The notes: generated from the sequence alone by a model not told the origin. A stretch of DNA of 64,000 bases from Petrolisthes cinctipes (GCA_033782935.1 JAWQEG010003810.1:74501-138500), one strand, 5' to 3'; positions 22,291-33,415 are shown, numbered from the stretch's first letter. Numbers and translations: made by a program.

Positions 22291-25177
22291 ATATAGACAC
22301 GTTTAAGAACTTCTTATGCCTGGCTTTAATAAACCACTTCTTATTCGTCGTGACTCTTTTCCTCGTGTTCGTGGAATGAGTTTGTACATCCGATCTGGCT
22401 TCAATGCCCAGCCTTTAACAAAATTTATTTGCGGTTGCCATGAGATCCAGTTAGTTAAAGTTTCCAGTAAATATCATAACCACTACATTTTTAGCCTATA
22501 CAGAAATCCTGACGCCAATGACAACCTATATGACTGTCTCTTAAATGCCATGGCATTAATTCAGTCTGTTGATGTCAAGTCCTCTTTCATCTTTGTTGGA
22601 GATGTAAATGCACATCATCAAGAGTGGCTGAACTCTGTTTCTCCAACAAATAGACACGGTCATGCTGCCCTGGATTTTACTAATTTATCTGGGTGTGAAC
22701 AGTTGATTACTGGACCTACACATATTTCTGGAAACTGTCTGGGTCTCGTTTTGACAGATGTTCCTGGTGTTGTGGAGACTATAGTTCTTGCACCTGTGGG
22801 TACTTCTGACCATAATTCCATATCCTGTAAAATCAATCTTGAATTTACTGTGCCTGATATCACTATCACTCGTAAAGTCTATCTTAAATCTCGGGTTAAC
22901 TGGGATAATGTATGTGATGATGTTACTAATATCCAGTGGAACCACATACTAAGATCTGATGACCCAGTTTCATCACTCAATAACTCTCTCTTGGAAATTC
23001 TTAACAGAAGAGTCCCATCAAAATTAATCAAATCCCGTATAAAAGATAAAGCTTGGTTTGATGATGACTGCAAACGTGCTTTTAATAACAAGCAGGCTGC
23101 ATACCATCGCTGGAGACGTGGTCGAAACCAGTTGCTTTGGGATGACTATATACATCTTAGGTCAGTTGCGCAGAGAGTTTATAGTAATGCTGAGAGGGAT
23201 TACAATTCCCATTTACAGGAGGTTCTTGCAGGTGCTACTCAGCCACATAAATGGTGGGCTTCACTTAAGGCCTCATTATTTGGTATTGATTCCTCCATGC
23301 CTCCACTTCGTGATTCTGATGATTCTGTTTCTTTTGACCCATTGATTAAGGCTAATATGCTTTCAAATATATTCATTGGTAAGCAGAGTGATCAGGAATT
23401 GCAATTACCTTCAACATGTTACCCTAGTCCTGGTCTAAAGTCAATGGCTTTTAAATCAGCTGAATTGAAACAATATCTATTGGATCTTGACACTTATGGT
23501 GGGACTGACCCTGATGGATTTTTCCCTCTCTTCCTTAAGAAGATTGCTGTTGTTTTAGCACCTAAATTGGCTGTGGTATTTAGGTTGCTCTTGAAATCTG
23601 GTAGTTTTCCTCTTTGCTGGCGTAAAGCCAGAATTACCCCAATTCCAAAGGGAGCCACTGCGTCATCAAATCCATCCGAGTATCGTCCCATTTCCATTAC
23701 ACCTATTCTTTCTAAGATCTCTGAGAGGCTTTTAGCGAGGCGTCTTAACTCTTATTGTAATAATAATGATTTAATACCCATTTCACAATTTGGTTTTCGC
23801 AAAGGTTTGGGTACCTGCGATGCACTTTTGACCTTGTCTCACGCACTTCAATCTTCGTTGGACAAGGGATATGAATCTCGTGTTGTGGCTATTGATTTTA
23901 GCTCTGCTTTTGATCGGGTTAATCATAAAGCACTTTTACATAAGCTGCAACTTATTGGTATTGGTGGTAGTCTCTTATCAATTTTTAAAGAATTTCTGAT
24001 GAACAGGTCACAATGTGTTGTCATTGATGGGTGCACTTCTGTCCCTGTACCTGTTGTTTCGGGTGTTCCACAGGGCAGTGTACTTGGGCCTCTGTTTTTT
24101 ATTCTCTTTACTGCTGACTTGGGCTTTGAGCTCGAAAATAAGCTTATTTCTTATGCTGATGACACAACTTTATATTCACCCATTCCATCACCAGGGAGTA
24201 GAATTGAAGTTGCAGCATCCCTAAGCAGGGACTTGGCTAAGATTACTTCTTGGTGTGAACTTTGGGGTATGAAGCTTAATGCCAAGAAAACTCACTCCAT
24301 GATTATTAGCAGATCACGCACTTTGGTTCCTCCTCATCCTTGTTTGCATATTTCTGGTGAACAAATTGAGGATGTGACAGGTTTGCATTTGTTGGGAGTG
24401 ACTCTTGATCCCAAGTTGACCTTTGAAAGGCATATTCGTTCCTTATCTTCTACTATTGCACAAAAGATTGGTTTACTCCGCAAGTGTTTTAAAAAACTTG
24501 CGTGTGAAACCATAGTCTTAAAATCTTTTTATGCTTTTATTTTGCCTCACTTTGAATATTGCTCTTCTGTTTGGAACTCTGCTGCTGACTGTCATCTAAA
24601 GTTGCTTGACAGAGCTCTTACTTCTATAAAATTTGTTCTACCTGCTGTATCTCTTGATCTCCATCATCGGCGTCAGGTTGGTGCCCTTAGTCTTGTATTC
24701 AAAATTTTTAACAATACTCGGCAACCCCTGCATAGTGTTTTACCTGAACGTTTTATTCCGACTCGCATAACAAGGTTTACAAGGAGTCTTAATGACTTTG
24801 CCATGACTCTAATTAATGCTTCTACATCTCAATTTTCTCGTTGTTTTATTCCTTCTATGATTACCTTATGGAATCATCTGCCTAACGAGGTTGTACAGTC
24901 AACTGATATTACTGGTTTTAAATCTAAAGTTAATGTCTTATTGCAACAGTAGTTTGTCTATTTTTTAAAAATCATATCTTTTCTTTTGTATAAGCTTTCA
25001 TTGACAACTAGTTTTCTCTTTTGGGCTCTCTATACTCAGTAGCCCCTTTCCTTTTTTCTTAGTTGTTGTAGTCTCTCTTCAGTACTCCCCAGGTATTTTG
25101 TGTGGATCCATCTATTGATGTGTCTGCACCCTGTTGGGAGGCTATGACAGCTTCTATAATAATAATAATAATAATAA
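22291..25177 (+). mobile_element. LINE C, 5'-truncated, inserted in the 3' LTR
   Basis: A non-LTR element with a (TAA)n 3' tail (25157-25177), 5'-truncated inside its endonuclease domain. The LTR halves on each side add up to exactly 726 bp, so the boundaries are good to a few bases. It inserted after the LTR element. Confidence 0.92.
22316..24952 (+). CDS. LINE C endonuclease-reverse transcriptase (878 aa, N-terminally truncated)
   Basis: The endonuclease domain is missing its first part (the catalytic Asn/Glu segment) but keeps GDVNAHH and GTSDHNSIS. The RT domain is complete: PIPKG, YRPISITPILSK, FGFRKG, AIDFSSAFD, SGVPQGSVLGP and YADDTTLYS. There is no RNase H. The C-terminus has the WNxLPxEVVxxxxxxxFK pattern common in CR1/Jockey-like LINEs. 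It is open for 878 codons with no stop, so it is young despite the 5' truncation. The ATG at 22316 is only the first in the fragment and not the original start. Confidence 0.9.
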   Translation: MPGFNKPLLIRRDSFPRVRGMSLYIRSGFNAQPLTKFICGCHEIQLVKVSSKYHNHYIFSLYRNPDANDNLYDCLLNAMALIQSVDVKSSFIFVGDVNAHHQEWLNSVSPTNRHGHAALDFTNLSGCEQLITGPTHISGNCLGLVLTDVPGVVETIVLAPVGTSDHNSISCKINLEFTVPDITITRKVYLKSRVNWDNVCDDVTNIQWNHILRSDDPVSSLNNSLLEILNRRVPSKLIKSRIKDKAWFDDDCKRAFNNKQAAYHRWRRGRNQLLWDDYIHLRSVAQRVYSNAERDYNSHLQEVLAGATQPHKWWASLKASLFGIDSSMPPLRDSDDSVSFDPLIKANMLSNIFIGKQSDQELQLPSTCYPSPGLKSMAFKSAELKQYLLDLDTYGGTDPDGFFPLFLKKIAVVLAPKLAVVFRLLLKSGSFPLCWRKARITPIPKGATASSNPSEYRPISITPILSKISERLLARRLNSYCNNNDLIPISQFGFRKGLGTCDALLTLSHALQSSLDKGYESRVVAIDFSSAFDRVNHKALLHKLQLIGIGGSLLSIFKEFLMNRSQCVVIDGCTSVPVPVVSGVPQGSVLGPLFFILFTADLGFELENKLISYADDTTLYSPIPSPGSRIEVAASLSRDLAKITSWCELWGMKLNAKKTHSMIISRSRTLVPPHPCLHISGEQIEDVTGLHLLGVTLDPKLTFERHIRSLSSTIAQKIGLLRKCFKKLACETIVLKSFYAFILPHFEYCSSVWNSAADCHLKLLDRALTSIKFVLPAVSLDLHHRRQVGALSLVFKIFNNTRQPLHSVLPERFIPTRITRFTRSLNDFAMTLINASTSQFSRCFIPSMITLWNHLPNEVVQSTDITGFKSKVNVLLQQ

Positions 25178-25693
25178 CTCCATATTGTCATCTCGTATGT
25201 AGAGAAAGGGACAATATATATTTACTCACTTTATTCTTATATAAACTCATATCTAACTTATCCAGATTTCATATGTAAGCTTAGCATTGTAAATAGCATC
25301 ATCGACAACCTGTCATCTGAGAAAGGGTGTTGCAGTGTATACCACGAGCGGGGACTACCAGAGAGAGAAGGCGCATTACAAGCCCTGCCTTGGCTACAAC
25401 AGGTTCACCTCCTACCTTATATTAGAGAGACACGAGTTGTCTGTATAGCCTGTAACCTATACATAATATATTCAGTAAATAGAGACAAGTCCACGAGTTT
25501 ACTCTAAACCTTGAGTAACTAACTTAGTTCCCCAGGAAGACTAGAGTGGTAGTTCAGAGCAACGGTAAGTTGGCTGAAACCAGAGGTCTACATCGGCGTA
25601 GTAAGTAATACTAGCCCGAGAGAGTAAGTGAGAGTTTCCAGCAGGTGTTTCCGAGAGAAGCTGTTGCTGAGCTTGGACGACTCCACGAGTACA
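25178..25693 (+). repeat. 3' LTR, right portion (516 bp)
   Basis: Resumes at CTCCATATTGTC and runs to CGAGTACA, followed by the CCAT target duplication at 25694-25697. Confidence 0.95.
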
Positions 25694-25697
25694 CCAT

Positions 25698-26299
25698 GAC
25701 ATGGTCATGATATGTCTCAGAAATTTTTTTAAATAACAGTTTACGTATAACTGTTATAATGGTCCTGACTGTATATCAATGAAAACATCTCTCACTAAGA
25801 TAATAATTTAATAAAGTTGCTTGCTAAACTATAATATGTGTCCTTAGTCCTATTTATATAGGCATCTTTCCCAGCAACGCCAGGTACCTCCGCTAGTAAA
25901 TAATATTAAAGGGAAGAAATGGTGTGTTTTACATATGTGTACGTGAGGCATGTAAGTGGTGGGTGGAAGGGTAAGTAAGTAGGGGATGTGGCTGAGGGGC
26001 AGGTGGTAGCGATGGAGGCACCGTGTTGCCACCACCCTACTCGTTTCCCTGGTTCCATCTGGTAGAGGCAAGACCTGTAGGGGCGGCTCAGCGACACGGT
26101 GGGCGAGAGTTGCTTGCCTGGTACCCGAACCGCTGGTGGCAGGAACATATGTTCCAAGGTTGTTGATGTGGTGGTGGTGGTGGTGGTGGTAGCACCTGTT
26201 GTGGAGGAGGTAGCTGGCATGGAGGTGAAGCCCAGCTGTGATCCTGTATGGTTGGTGGTGACTGGAGTAGGTCCACCTTTGCAGAGAGTGCCTCAAGCT
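25698..26299. other. Flank of the LTR element; low-complexity, no gene supported
   Basis: The region contains a (GGT)n tract at 26,166-26,192 that reads as a histidine or proline run. On the minus strand it probably continues the decayed gag to its right, but no motif is clear. Confidence 0.5.
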
Positions 26300-26890
26300 G
26301 ACACATGATGGTCGTGGCGTCGAGGGCGGGCATAGGAGGTGGTAGTGCTTGTGCCGCTGGTTTGATGACTGGTTGTTGTTGTGGTGGTGGGGTGGTGTTG
26401 GCTGCGGCAGTGGGTTGTGCCAGCCATACCCCAGCGTGGTCGTTGTGGGCCTCCATCAATGTGTCAGCCAGTTCCCCGTACTATTGGAGTGTGGGGTTGT
26501 GCTGGACCAGGAGGTGGAGTTGCACCTCGGGAGGTAGGAGCCAGGTGTGCCACACTCTGAAGATGCAGTTGATCAAGGGAGAGCCGGCCTCTACGTTCAA
26601 CTGCTGCATGTGTCACAACAGGACTGACTGGCGGCGTCCCTCCACTTACACATCCTCCAGGGCCTTGTAGTGCTGCATCGTTGACATCCCTTGAGCCGTC
26701 GTGATGGCCGCCTTCACCCCCTCGTACTTGGAACCGGTGGTGTGGTGGGTGAGAAGTGGAGTAACAGATGCGAACACCTCCGAGGGTAGGACGCGTAGTA
26801 CAGCCTGGTATTTCTCATCCTGAAGGGTGCTGCCGTGCCAGACCGCAGGAAAAGGGTGCAACGTAAGGAATGTGGAGTGTGGAGTTGTGG
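26300..26890 (-). pseudogene. Gypsy-type gag fragment
   Basis: Minus-strand pieces in more than one frame match a Ty3/gypsy Gag core common in arthropod genomes. A W...DEKYQAVLRVLPSEV...YEGVKAAI stretch (26,646-26,861) leads, after a frameshift, into VWHTWLLPPEVQLHL and an ELADTLMEAH-like helix (about 26,430-26,560), then a proline/glutamine-rich tail. Disrupted by frameshifts and stops. It is a different family from the element at 13,399-25,693. Confidence 0.6.
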
Positions 26891-27766
26891 GTGATGTTGT
26901 GTGAGAGTGTGACGGTGTTTTGTTAGGGTGGAGAGGCAGTGGGGGTGTCTTGTGTGGTGGAGTTGGTGGGGCACATGGTGGTGTGAATGTGGAGTCGCTT
27001 GTCGTCAGGTTTTAGGAGCGAGAGAGTGTGGAGTGGAGACTAGGGTTGTAGGTGGAATGTGGGTGCGAAAATGTGGTGGGTGAATGTGGAGAAAAGTGGC
27101 GAGGTGTGTGTGGAGCGGGCTGAGTAGCGCACAGGTGGAGGGGGAAAAAATTATGTACACCCGAGCTGGTAAATTCGCGACCACGTATTTAGATGTTTAT
27201 GCCATTTAAGCTGGTAACATTTATTTGGGGAGGAATCAGAGTAGGTGGAACATAGTAGAAGGACATTATACAATCTTTCACCAACAATGACACCATCCCC
27301 ACACAGTGTTACCAGGTCAGATGACATAAACATCACGTTACATTAACCCTAGAAGCACACCTGCATTCAGGGTTACATTTGAAATATATACATAGAAAAT
27401 GCACACAAATAATGGAAGCTAGTGGTGGGGATTTATTGATATTAGGCGCCGCAAGATCGAGGTCATGTAGCCCCAGAAAAAGGTGATAGAGAGATGAGGC
27501 AGGAAGGAAATAGTAAGAAGAGAGGGACAGGTGAAGAACTAAGAGCTAGTGGCTGGTGCCGAAGGGGCGTCAAAACCCTTAAAGTATTGCCCAATGTAGG
27601 CAATACGAGGTAGTGAAGGGGAAAGATATTACAAGGGATATACTGTAGTGTACAATAAACTCACCTTTGTCAAAGTGTCTGACGAGCAAGGTAGAGTGTG
27701 GAGAGAGTCACTGTGCCGAAGGAGTCCAGGACAGATAGGCCGAGCGTGGTCACTTCCCAGAGTAAA
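26891..27766. other. No gene seen
   Basis: GT-rich and then ordinary AT-rich sequence with no conserved coding motif on either strand. Confidence 0.6.
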
Positions 27767-27810
27767 GATGATGATGATGATGATATTGGGTTTGATGCCT
27801 ATCGACTCAT
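27767..27810 (-). mobile_element. SINE-1 3' fragment
   Basis: GATGCCTATCGACTCATGG beside a (GAT)n tract matches the 3' end of the tRNA-derived SINE at 28,965-29,217. The rest of the SINE is absent. Confidence 0.6.
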
Positions 27811-28125
27811 GGGGTCAATTACACAGTGGTATTTGTTTGTTAGCTTCCCAACCAACCACACTGTCTTGTAAGGCTTCATTATTTTCCAAAAGCTGAGTAT
27901 CCACATTCACAAATTCTATCCAACAGTTAGATAATGATGATTACTGCATAGTTTACTCACCAAATTCATTAAATAATTTACCCAAAAATTATTAACACGA
28001 CCAATATTCTTTCGTTTGCGTGCTTACAAACCACTACGAACGGTGTCGGTGGATATTTGATTGTGCCTGTACATGTGTAGGTATAGTTTGCGTGCTTACA
28101 AACCAATACCAACCACTGTGGAAGC
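27811..28125 (+). mobile_element. MITE with GGGTYGATTCYACAGTGG-type ends, copy 1
   Basis: About 210 bp match the copy at 30,006-30,249 (same TTCCAAAAGCTGAGTATCC core). This copy has an extra 60-65 bp near its right end, bounded by a repeated TTGCGTGCTTACAAACC. Ends are inverted repeats of about 18 bp. Confidence 0.65.
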
Positions 28126-28360
28126 GGCTCATGGTGTTGGTCATTAAGGCAGTCAGTCTTGTTACATCAACACATTATTCCCCCAGGCTACAAGGTTGCT
28201 ATCCTTTCTCTTACAGCCGGGTACCTACTTACTGCTATGTGAACAGGGACATAGGGGACTGAGAAAACTGTCCAACAATTCCACTGATTCTGAAATCGAA
28301 CCCAGGATCTCTTGTTTGCTAGGCGAGTATGATAACCTTTACACCATCAGCACCCACCCC
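28105..28360 (-). mobile_element. tRNA-derived SINE-1, diverged copy
   Basis: Minus-strand copy of the SINE described at 28,965-29,217, with a decayed tRNA head (about 28,290-28,360) and the same body. Confidence 0.7.
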
Positions 28361-28520
28361 ACTCCCAGAGTAAACTGAATTTCTTTGATCCAGTAGGAAG
28401 GAGGAAACCTCGCTGAGTCAGGAACGAGTAAACCAGGCCGGCTCCGAGACACCGTAATAACCCCTGAACAGGCAACACGGCCACTTCAATAGCGTTGACT
28501 TACAGAGATGGTTTAGTAGT

Positions 28521-28816
28521 TTTTTTTTTTTTTTTTTTTTTTTTTCATTGCTCCGAGACGTTTTTTTTTTTTTTTTTTTTAAATTAATTGCGTCGTAGCG
28601 TCAATCAACAGGCAGGCAGCAATACATACGGGTAGGCGGGACCCATGAGAATCCAATTACTACAACCACACACACACGCACACACATCACAAAAACATAA
28701 CAGAATGAAGCACAAGAATACAGACAAATATTTACATTATTATGACCTACTGAAATCCACCAAAACGAGGGTGGCGTACCAGAAGTTCCTCCCAAACCTG
28801 TTGGTTCAGCAGTTTA
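28521..28816 (-). mobile_element. 3' end of LINE D, 5'-truncated copy
   Basis: The sequence from the poly(T) run at 28,561 to 28,816 matches 58,090-58,340, the 3' end of the long minus-strand LINE. It is a truncated copy with a poly(A) tail. A second T-run at 28,521-28,545, separated by 15 bp, hints at another insertion event or tail slippage. Confidence 0.8.
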
Positions 28817-28964
28817 GCAGGGTTGTAACAGTTAATACACTCTTAATACATTACAGCGTCTTTCTTCCTCCAAAATGTGCCAGGAAACAAGACCAGATTA
28901 ATAGTAATAATGATGGTCTGTAGTAAGGAAGAAGCAGATGTTCCAGACTTACCCGAAGAAGAAG

Positions 28965-29217
28965 AAGATTTAGGGCTTTGTGCCTATCGACTCATGGTGT
29001 TGGTCATTAAGGCAGTCAGTCTTGTTACATCAACATATCTTCCCCCAGCCTACAAGGTTGCTATCCTTGTTTTTACAACCGGGTACCTACTTACTGCTAG
29101 GTGAACAGGGACATAGGGGGCTGGGAAAATTGTCCAACAATTCTACTGACCCGGGAATCGAATCCGGGACCTCTCGAGTGCTGGGCGATTGTGTTAACCA
29201 CTACACCATCAGCACCC
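28965..29217 (-). mobile_element. tRNA-derived SINE-1
   Basis: On the minus strand the element begins with a tRNA-like head. It has an A box TGGTGTAGTGG, a B box GGATTCGATTCC and a GGTCCCGGATTCGATTCCC arm. A body of about 170 bp follows, then a (CTT)n tail. It has the layout of a pol III-transcribed SINE. The tRNA parent is not identified. Confidence 0.8.
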
Positions 29218-29427
29218 CTTTGTCACCCCCTACCATACACTTGCAATTGGACGAGCCATTTGTAGGGTTGACGAGATGTTCGGACCACCTTATAATACAT
29301 TGACGAGTGCAAGGCCAAGAGATATATCTCTTGGCCTTGGTATATCTCTTGGCCTTGGACGAGTCGAGCTTCAGTGTCACTTGAACGGCAAGGCAAGAAG
29401 GCTAAATAATTGACCACCAACACTGTA

Positions 29428-29583
29428 CAGTCACGAGCACTAATAAGTATCCAGGCGTGCTTGCTTCGAATATCCAAAGACAGTAAATAAATTCACACTA
29501 AGATCTCCATTGGAATTAGTTGGTTGGTGAATTAACTGTTCAAAACTTCAACTAAGCTGTATACTTATTAGTGCTCATGGCTG
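29428..29583. mobile_element. TA-flanked MITE, CAGTCACGAGCACTAATAAG family, copy 1
   Basis: Ends CAGTCACGAGCACTAATAAG and its near complement, with TA on each side (29426-29427 and 29584-29585). Mariner-type target choice. Further copies lie at 45,265-45,420 and 52,956-53,112. Confidence 0.8.
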
Positions 29584-29724
29584 TACTCTCCTCTTTAAGC
29601 CTATTATATAGTTTTATTACAATGTCTTATACTGATAATTATAATAATTTTTCTTGTGAAGAGTACAACAGTATTAAAACAGTCATTAATTTCCTTTACT
29701 ATATAAATATCTTGCTGTAAAGTC

Positions 29725-29761
<37 letters not shown>

Positions 29762-29894
29762 CATTACTCTTATATTACAATGTCTTATACTGATGATCAC
29801 TAATTTTAGTTGAGAAGAATATAGTATTATTAATGAGTGTCGCTCTAGATGAGACAGTGGAGCTTCATGATGTTGGTAGCTTCTAAATTGTCCC

Positions 29895-29968
29895 ACTAGA
29901 TGACGACACTTTTATTTATACAGCTTCTCTTTTGTCCCACTAGATGACGCCACTTTTATTTATACACG
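29895..29968 (+). repeat. Short tandem duplication
   Basis: CCACTAGATGACG.CACTTTTATTTATACA occurs twice in a row. Confidence 0.8.
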
Positions 29969-30005
29969 TCACTCTCAGAAATATTCCAGTGGTATGATAT
30001 ATAGG

Positions 30006-30249
30006 GTTGATTCCACAGTGGTATTGGTTTGTTAGATTCCCAACCAACCACACTTGTAAGGCTTCATTATTTTCCAAAAGCTGAGTATCCACATTCACAA
30101 AATTTATCAAACAGTTAGATAATGATAATCACTGATTAGTTTACTCACCAAATTAATTAGATAATTCAGCCATAAGTCATTTACACGGCAAACATTCTTT
30201 CGTTTGTGTGCTTACAAACCACTACAAACGACTGTAGAATCGACCCTTA
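30006..30249 (+). mobile_element. MITE with GGGTYGATTCYACAGTGG-type ends, copy 2
   Basis: Begins GGGTTGATTCCACAGTGG and ends with its near complement. Internal sequence matches 27,820-28,045. Confidence 0.7.
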
Positions 30250-30427
30250 GACTCTTATAATGGTTACATTGATGTGCAAACTTACAGTGATCATTATATT
30301 GTGAATAGAAATTAAAATCATTACAGTAAGTAAGCCTTGTGGGAATCATTAAAACTACAGATATATTTAGGTGATTTTAGAATAGAGGAAGGAGTGTATG
30401 AGAGCAATGAAACTGTGGCATTTGATT

Positions 30428-30454
30428 AATGTGTGTGTGTGTGTTTGTAGTTTC

Positions 30455-30501
<47 letters not shown>

Positions 30502-31075
30502 TTTCCATCTGGGTGTGTAGTTTCCATCTGTGTGTGTAGTTTCCATCTGTATGTGTGTGTGTGTGTGTGTGTGTGTAGTTTCCATGTATGTGTGTGTGTG
30601 TGTGTGTCTGTAGTTTCCATATGTGTGTGTGTGTGTGTGTAGTTTCCATCTGTATGTGTGTGTGTAGTTTCCATGTGTGTGTGTGTTTGTGTAGTTTCCA
30701 TGTGTGTGTGTTTGTGTGTAGTTTCCATCTGTATGTGTGTGTGTAGTTTCCATGAATGTGTGTGCGTGTGTGTGTGTAGTTTCCATCTGTGTGTGTGTGT
30801 GTAGATTCCTTGTGTATGTGTGTGTGTAGTTTCCATGTGTGTGTGTGTGTGTGTAGTTTCCATCTGTATGTGTGTGTGTGTGTAGTTTCTATCTGTGTGT
30901 GTGTGTGTAGATTCCATGTGTATGTGTAGTTTCCATCTGTGTGTGTGTGTGTGTAGTTTCCATCTGTGTGTGTGTGTGTAGTTTCCATGTGTGTGTGTAG
31001 TTTCCATGTGCGTGTGTGTGTGTAGTTTCCATCTGTTTGTGTGTGTAGTTTCCATCTGGGTGTGTGTGTAGTTTC

Positions 31076-31112
<37 letters not shown>

Positions 31113-31373
31113 TTTCCCTCTGTGTGTGTGTATAATTTCCATCTGTGTGTGTAGTTTCCATGTGTCTGTGTGTGTGTGTGTAGTTTCCATCTGTATGTGT
31201 GTGTGTAGTTTCCATGTGTGTATGTGTGTGTATAATTTCCTTCTGTGTGTGTAGTTTCCATGTGTCTGTGTGTGTGTGTGTAGTTTCCATCTGTATGTGT
31301 GTGTGTAGTTTCCATGTGTGTATGTGTGTGTGTAGTTTCCATCTGTATGTGTGTGTGTAGTTTCCATGTGTCT

Positions 31374-31429
<56 letters not shown>

Positions 31430-31542
31430 TTTCCATCTGTGTGTGTGTGTGTAGTTTCCATGTGTGTGTGTGTGTGTAGTTTCCATCTGTATGTGTGTGT
31501 GTGTGTAGTTTCTATCTGTATGTGTGTGTGTAGTTTCCTATA
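30428..31542 (+). repeat. GT-rich minisatellite, about 1.1 kb
   Basis: Alternating (GT)n blocks of variable length separated by the fixed decamers AGTTTCCATC(T) or AGTTTCCATG. Dozens of units. It reads as long His/Thr open frames on the minus strand, which are artefacts. Confidence 0.97.
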
Positions 31543-31595
31543 TATATTGATCTAACTATTTTTATAGCACTGTATCGAGTTGGGGATGTCCCATC

Positions 31596-31832
31596 TACTG
31601 TACAGCCACAATCAAATAACCACTGACACTTTCCTTCCATCGTGCAACTAAATCAGTATCATATCAAAATATAATCATAAATTAACAACATTTTACGTCA
31701 ACCCAACCCCCTCAATTATTATTATGAGGTGCTGCAAAATCATACACGTGTTGTTCTTTATTACCAAGATATTTACTACGATGGAAGGAAAGTGTCGGTG
31801 GATATATGATTGTGCCTGTACATGTGTAGGTA
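31596..31832. repeat. Inverted repeat next to the minisatellite
   Basis: About 45 bp at 31,596-31,644 recur inverted at 31,780-31,832, around GGAAAGTGTC. Part of the right arm also occurs at 28,040-28,090. This is possibly a MITE, but no target duplication was found. Confidence 0.55.
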
Positions 31833-32129
31833 TAGTTTCCTAAATATACTTATCTAACTGTATTTCTTAAAGCACTGAATTAAGCTCGAGAAGCCTCATC
31901 TTCATTTACTCTTTTTCCCGTTCATATTCTAAAATCTATGGCTGATCATTGCTGATACTAACTCATCCGGCAGTAACTTCAAGCCATTCTTATTTTTAAT
32001 TGAATAGACTGTATTATATGTATATTTTCTAGCCTCTTTGTTTACTTTTTTTATGTAGCTTCATACTATAAAGTCTTTCCAGTTAAATCTTCTCTCCACA
32101 TTATGCTACCTCCATGGTTCTTCCCTTCC

Positions 32130-32179
<50 letters not shown>

Positions 32180-32509
32180 TTATTTTGCATATATATATCA
32201 CCGTAAAGTGAGATAGATAGAAAGATCGATGTAGATATCAAACAGTAGATATACAGTATATTATATTAAACAATGCATGTATATGGCTAAGATTTATATT
32301 TACAATAAATATTTCTCATAATTTTTTTTTCCGTGTATCTTCATTCAAATTGTCGATAGAGAATATACCTTATATGCGCGGGTGCGTGCGAGGGCGCGCG
32401 CATCTTTGTAAGAGTATGTGTGTTCATGATGGACGGGAAATTCTAAATCCGGTCTTCAATAATTATAAAATAAAACATCAATTTTGTGTGTTGCTAAAAA
32501 ACACACACA

Positions 32510-32579
<70 letters not shown>

Positions 32580-33029
32580 AGAGATTAACCTCTTTCGGGA
32601 TAATCCACCAAATGTCATTTGCGTTCTGCCTTATACCAAGGCTAGGGATGGAAAATACAGATTTATCTTCGCCAGTTTATGTGGAAGATCTTCGCGCATA
32701 CGGCCCCATGTTTACGTAATCCATAGAGTGATATATGTAGTTAATGTAAGGTGTGATTGTAGTGAACATGTGTAAAGAATGAGATTATAAATAGCATGGT
32801 AGCAACTGATAAAGATTTTAGGAGAATTAGCCCTGTGTTCCAAGTGAGCTATAAAATGTAATACCGTACGAAACAAACGTTGGTTTTCTCTGCCAGCTAC
32901 TATATTTCCTTTCCTTTACAGTTAGGCTAAATATTAGCCCTCTTTATTTCATTAGCGCAATGTTTTCATTCTCTACTTCTTCAATATTTCCTGCTTTTAT
33001 TTTCATCACGTTTTGTGCACGATTCCTCT
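31833..33029. other. No gene; simple repeats
   Basis: (CT)n tracts at about 32,127-32,175 and 32,514-32,578. Otherwise AT-rich sequence without coding signal. It includes the likely 3' flank of the channel gene. Confidence 0.7.
32996..33001 (-). promoter_or_regulatory. Candidate polyadenylation signal of the channel gene
   Basis: AATAAA on the minus strand, 415 nt past the stop codon at 33416. It is the first clear match seen downstream on that strand; weak evidence. Confidence 0.3.
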
Positions 33030-33197
33030 AAGGAAGGTAATACACTTTTGGTACATTGGAGCGCCTTGATTCCTCCAAAGTATACGCCAGGAAACAGGAC
33101 CAGATTAACATAAATAATGGTGGCCTGTTGCTTGGAATAGTTTGGAGTAAACAGTTGCTCCAGATTTACCACCAACACTGTAGCCTACTTCCCCCTT
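33030..33197 (+). mobile_element. AAGGRGGTARTACA MITE, copy 1
   Basis: About 168 bp, ends AAGGAAGGTAATACACTTTTGG and the near complement of AAGGGGGTAGTACAGTGTTGG. TTAA abuts the right end. Related copies are at 36,546, 36,951, 37,352, 47,146 and 53,719. Confidence 0.7.
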
Positions 33198-33317
33198 AAT
33201 TAATGATAGCTTGACAACTGTACTGAGACTCACTACTCTGTCAGTTCTACAAAAACAATCAGAAATTTGGGAGGGATGATGCCTGCCTCTCTGTTGCTTC
33301 TGCGTGCGTGTGTGTGT

Positions 33318-33320
33318 GCA

Positions 33321-33356
<36 letters not shown>

Positions 33357-33370
33357 GCTTCTCTGCTGCT

Positions 33371-33404
<34 letters not shown>
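33318..33404 (+). repeat. (GT)n microsatellites
   Basis: Two GT runs separated by TTGCTTCTCTGCTGCTTCTA, just past the channel gene's stop codon, probably in its 3' UTR. Confidence 0.95.
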
Positions 33405-33406
<2 letters not shown>

Positions 33407-33415
33407 GCCACCTAG

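Larger units (their letters stand above)
13399..25693 (+). mobile_element. Gypsy/errantivirus-like LTR retrotransposon with envelope gene
   Basis: Two 726-bp LTRs (13399-14124; 22081-22290 plus 25178-25693) flank gag, protease, pol and env. The 4-bp target duplication CCAT is at 13395-13398 and 25694-25697. LTRs start TG and end CA. The 3' LTR is split by a LINE (22291-25177). By eye the two LTRs differ at roughly 16 positions, about 2%, so the insertion is fairly young. The coding region has in-frame stop codons but no frameshift I can see. The env and its layout match Errantivirus-type Metaviridae, whose envelope resembles baculovirus F proteins. Endogenous and apparently defective. Confidence 0.93.

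Noticed and set aside
25850..26308. His/Pro-rich frames on both strands as host genes
   Set aside because: A (GGT)n tract next to decayed gypsy gag; no host domain is recognisable.
28965..29217. A functional tRNA gene
   Set aside because: A and B boxes are present on the minus strand, but the head is fused to a repeated body with a CTT tail and a second copy, so it is a SINE.
30377..31486. Long minus-strand frames rich in HTHTHT / METTHT
   Set aside because: They are translations of the GT minisatellite; all three frames are open because the repeat lacks stops.
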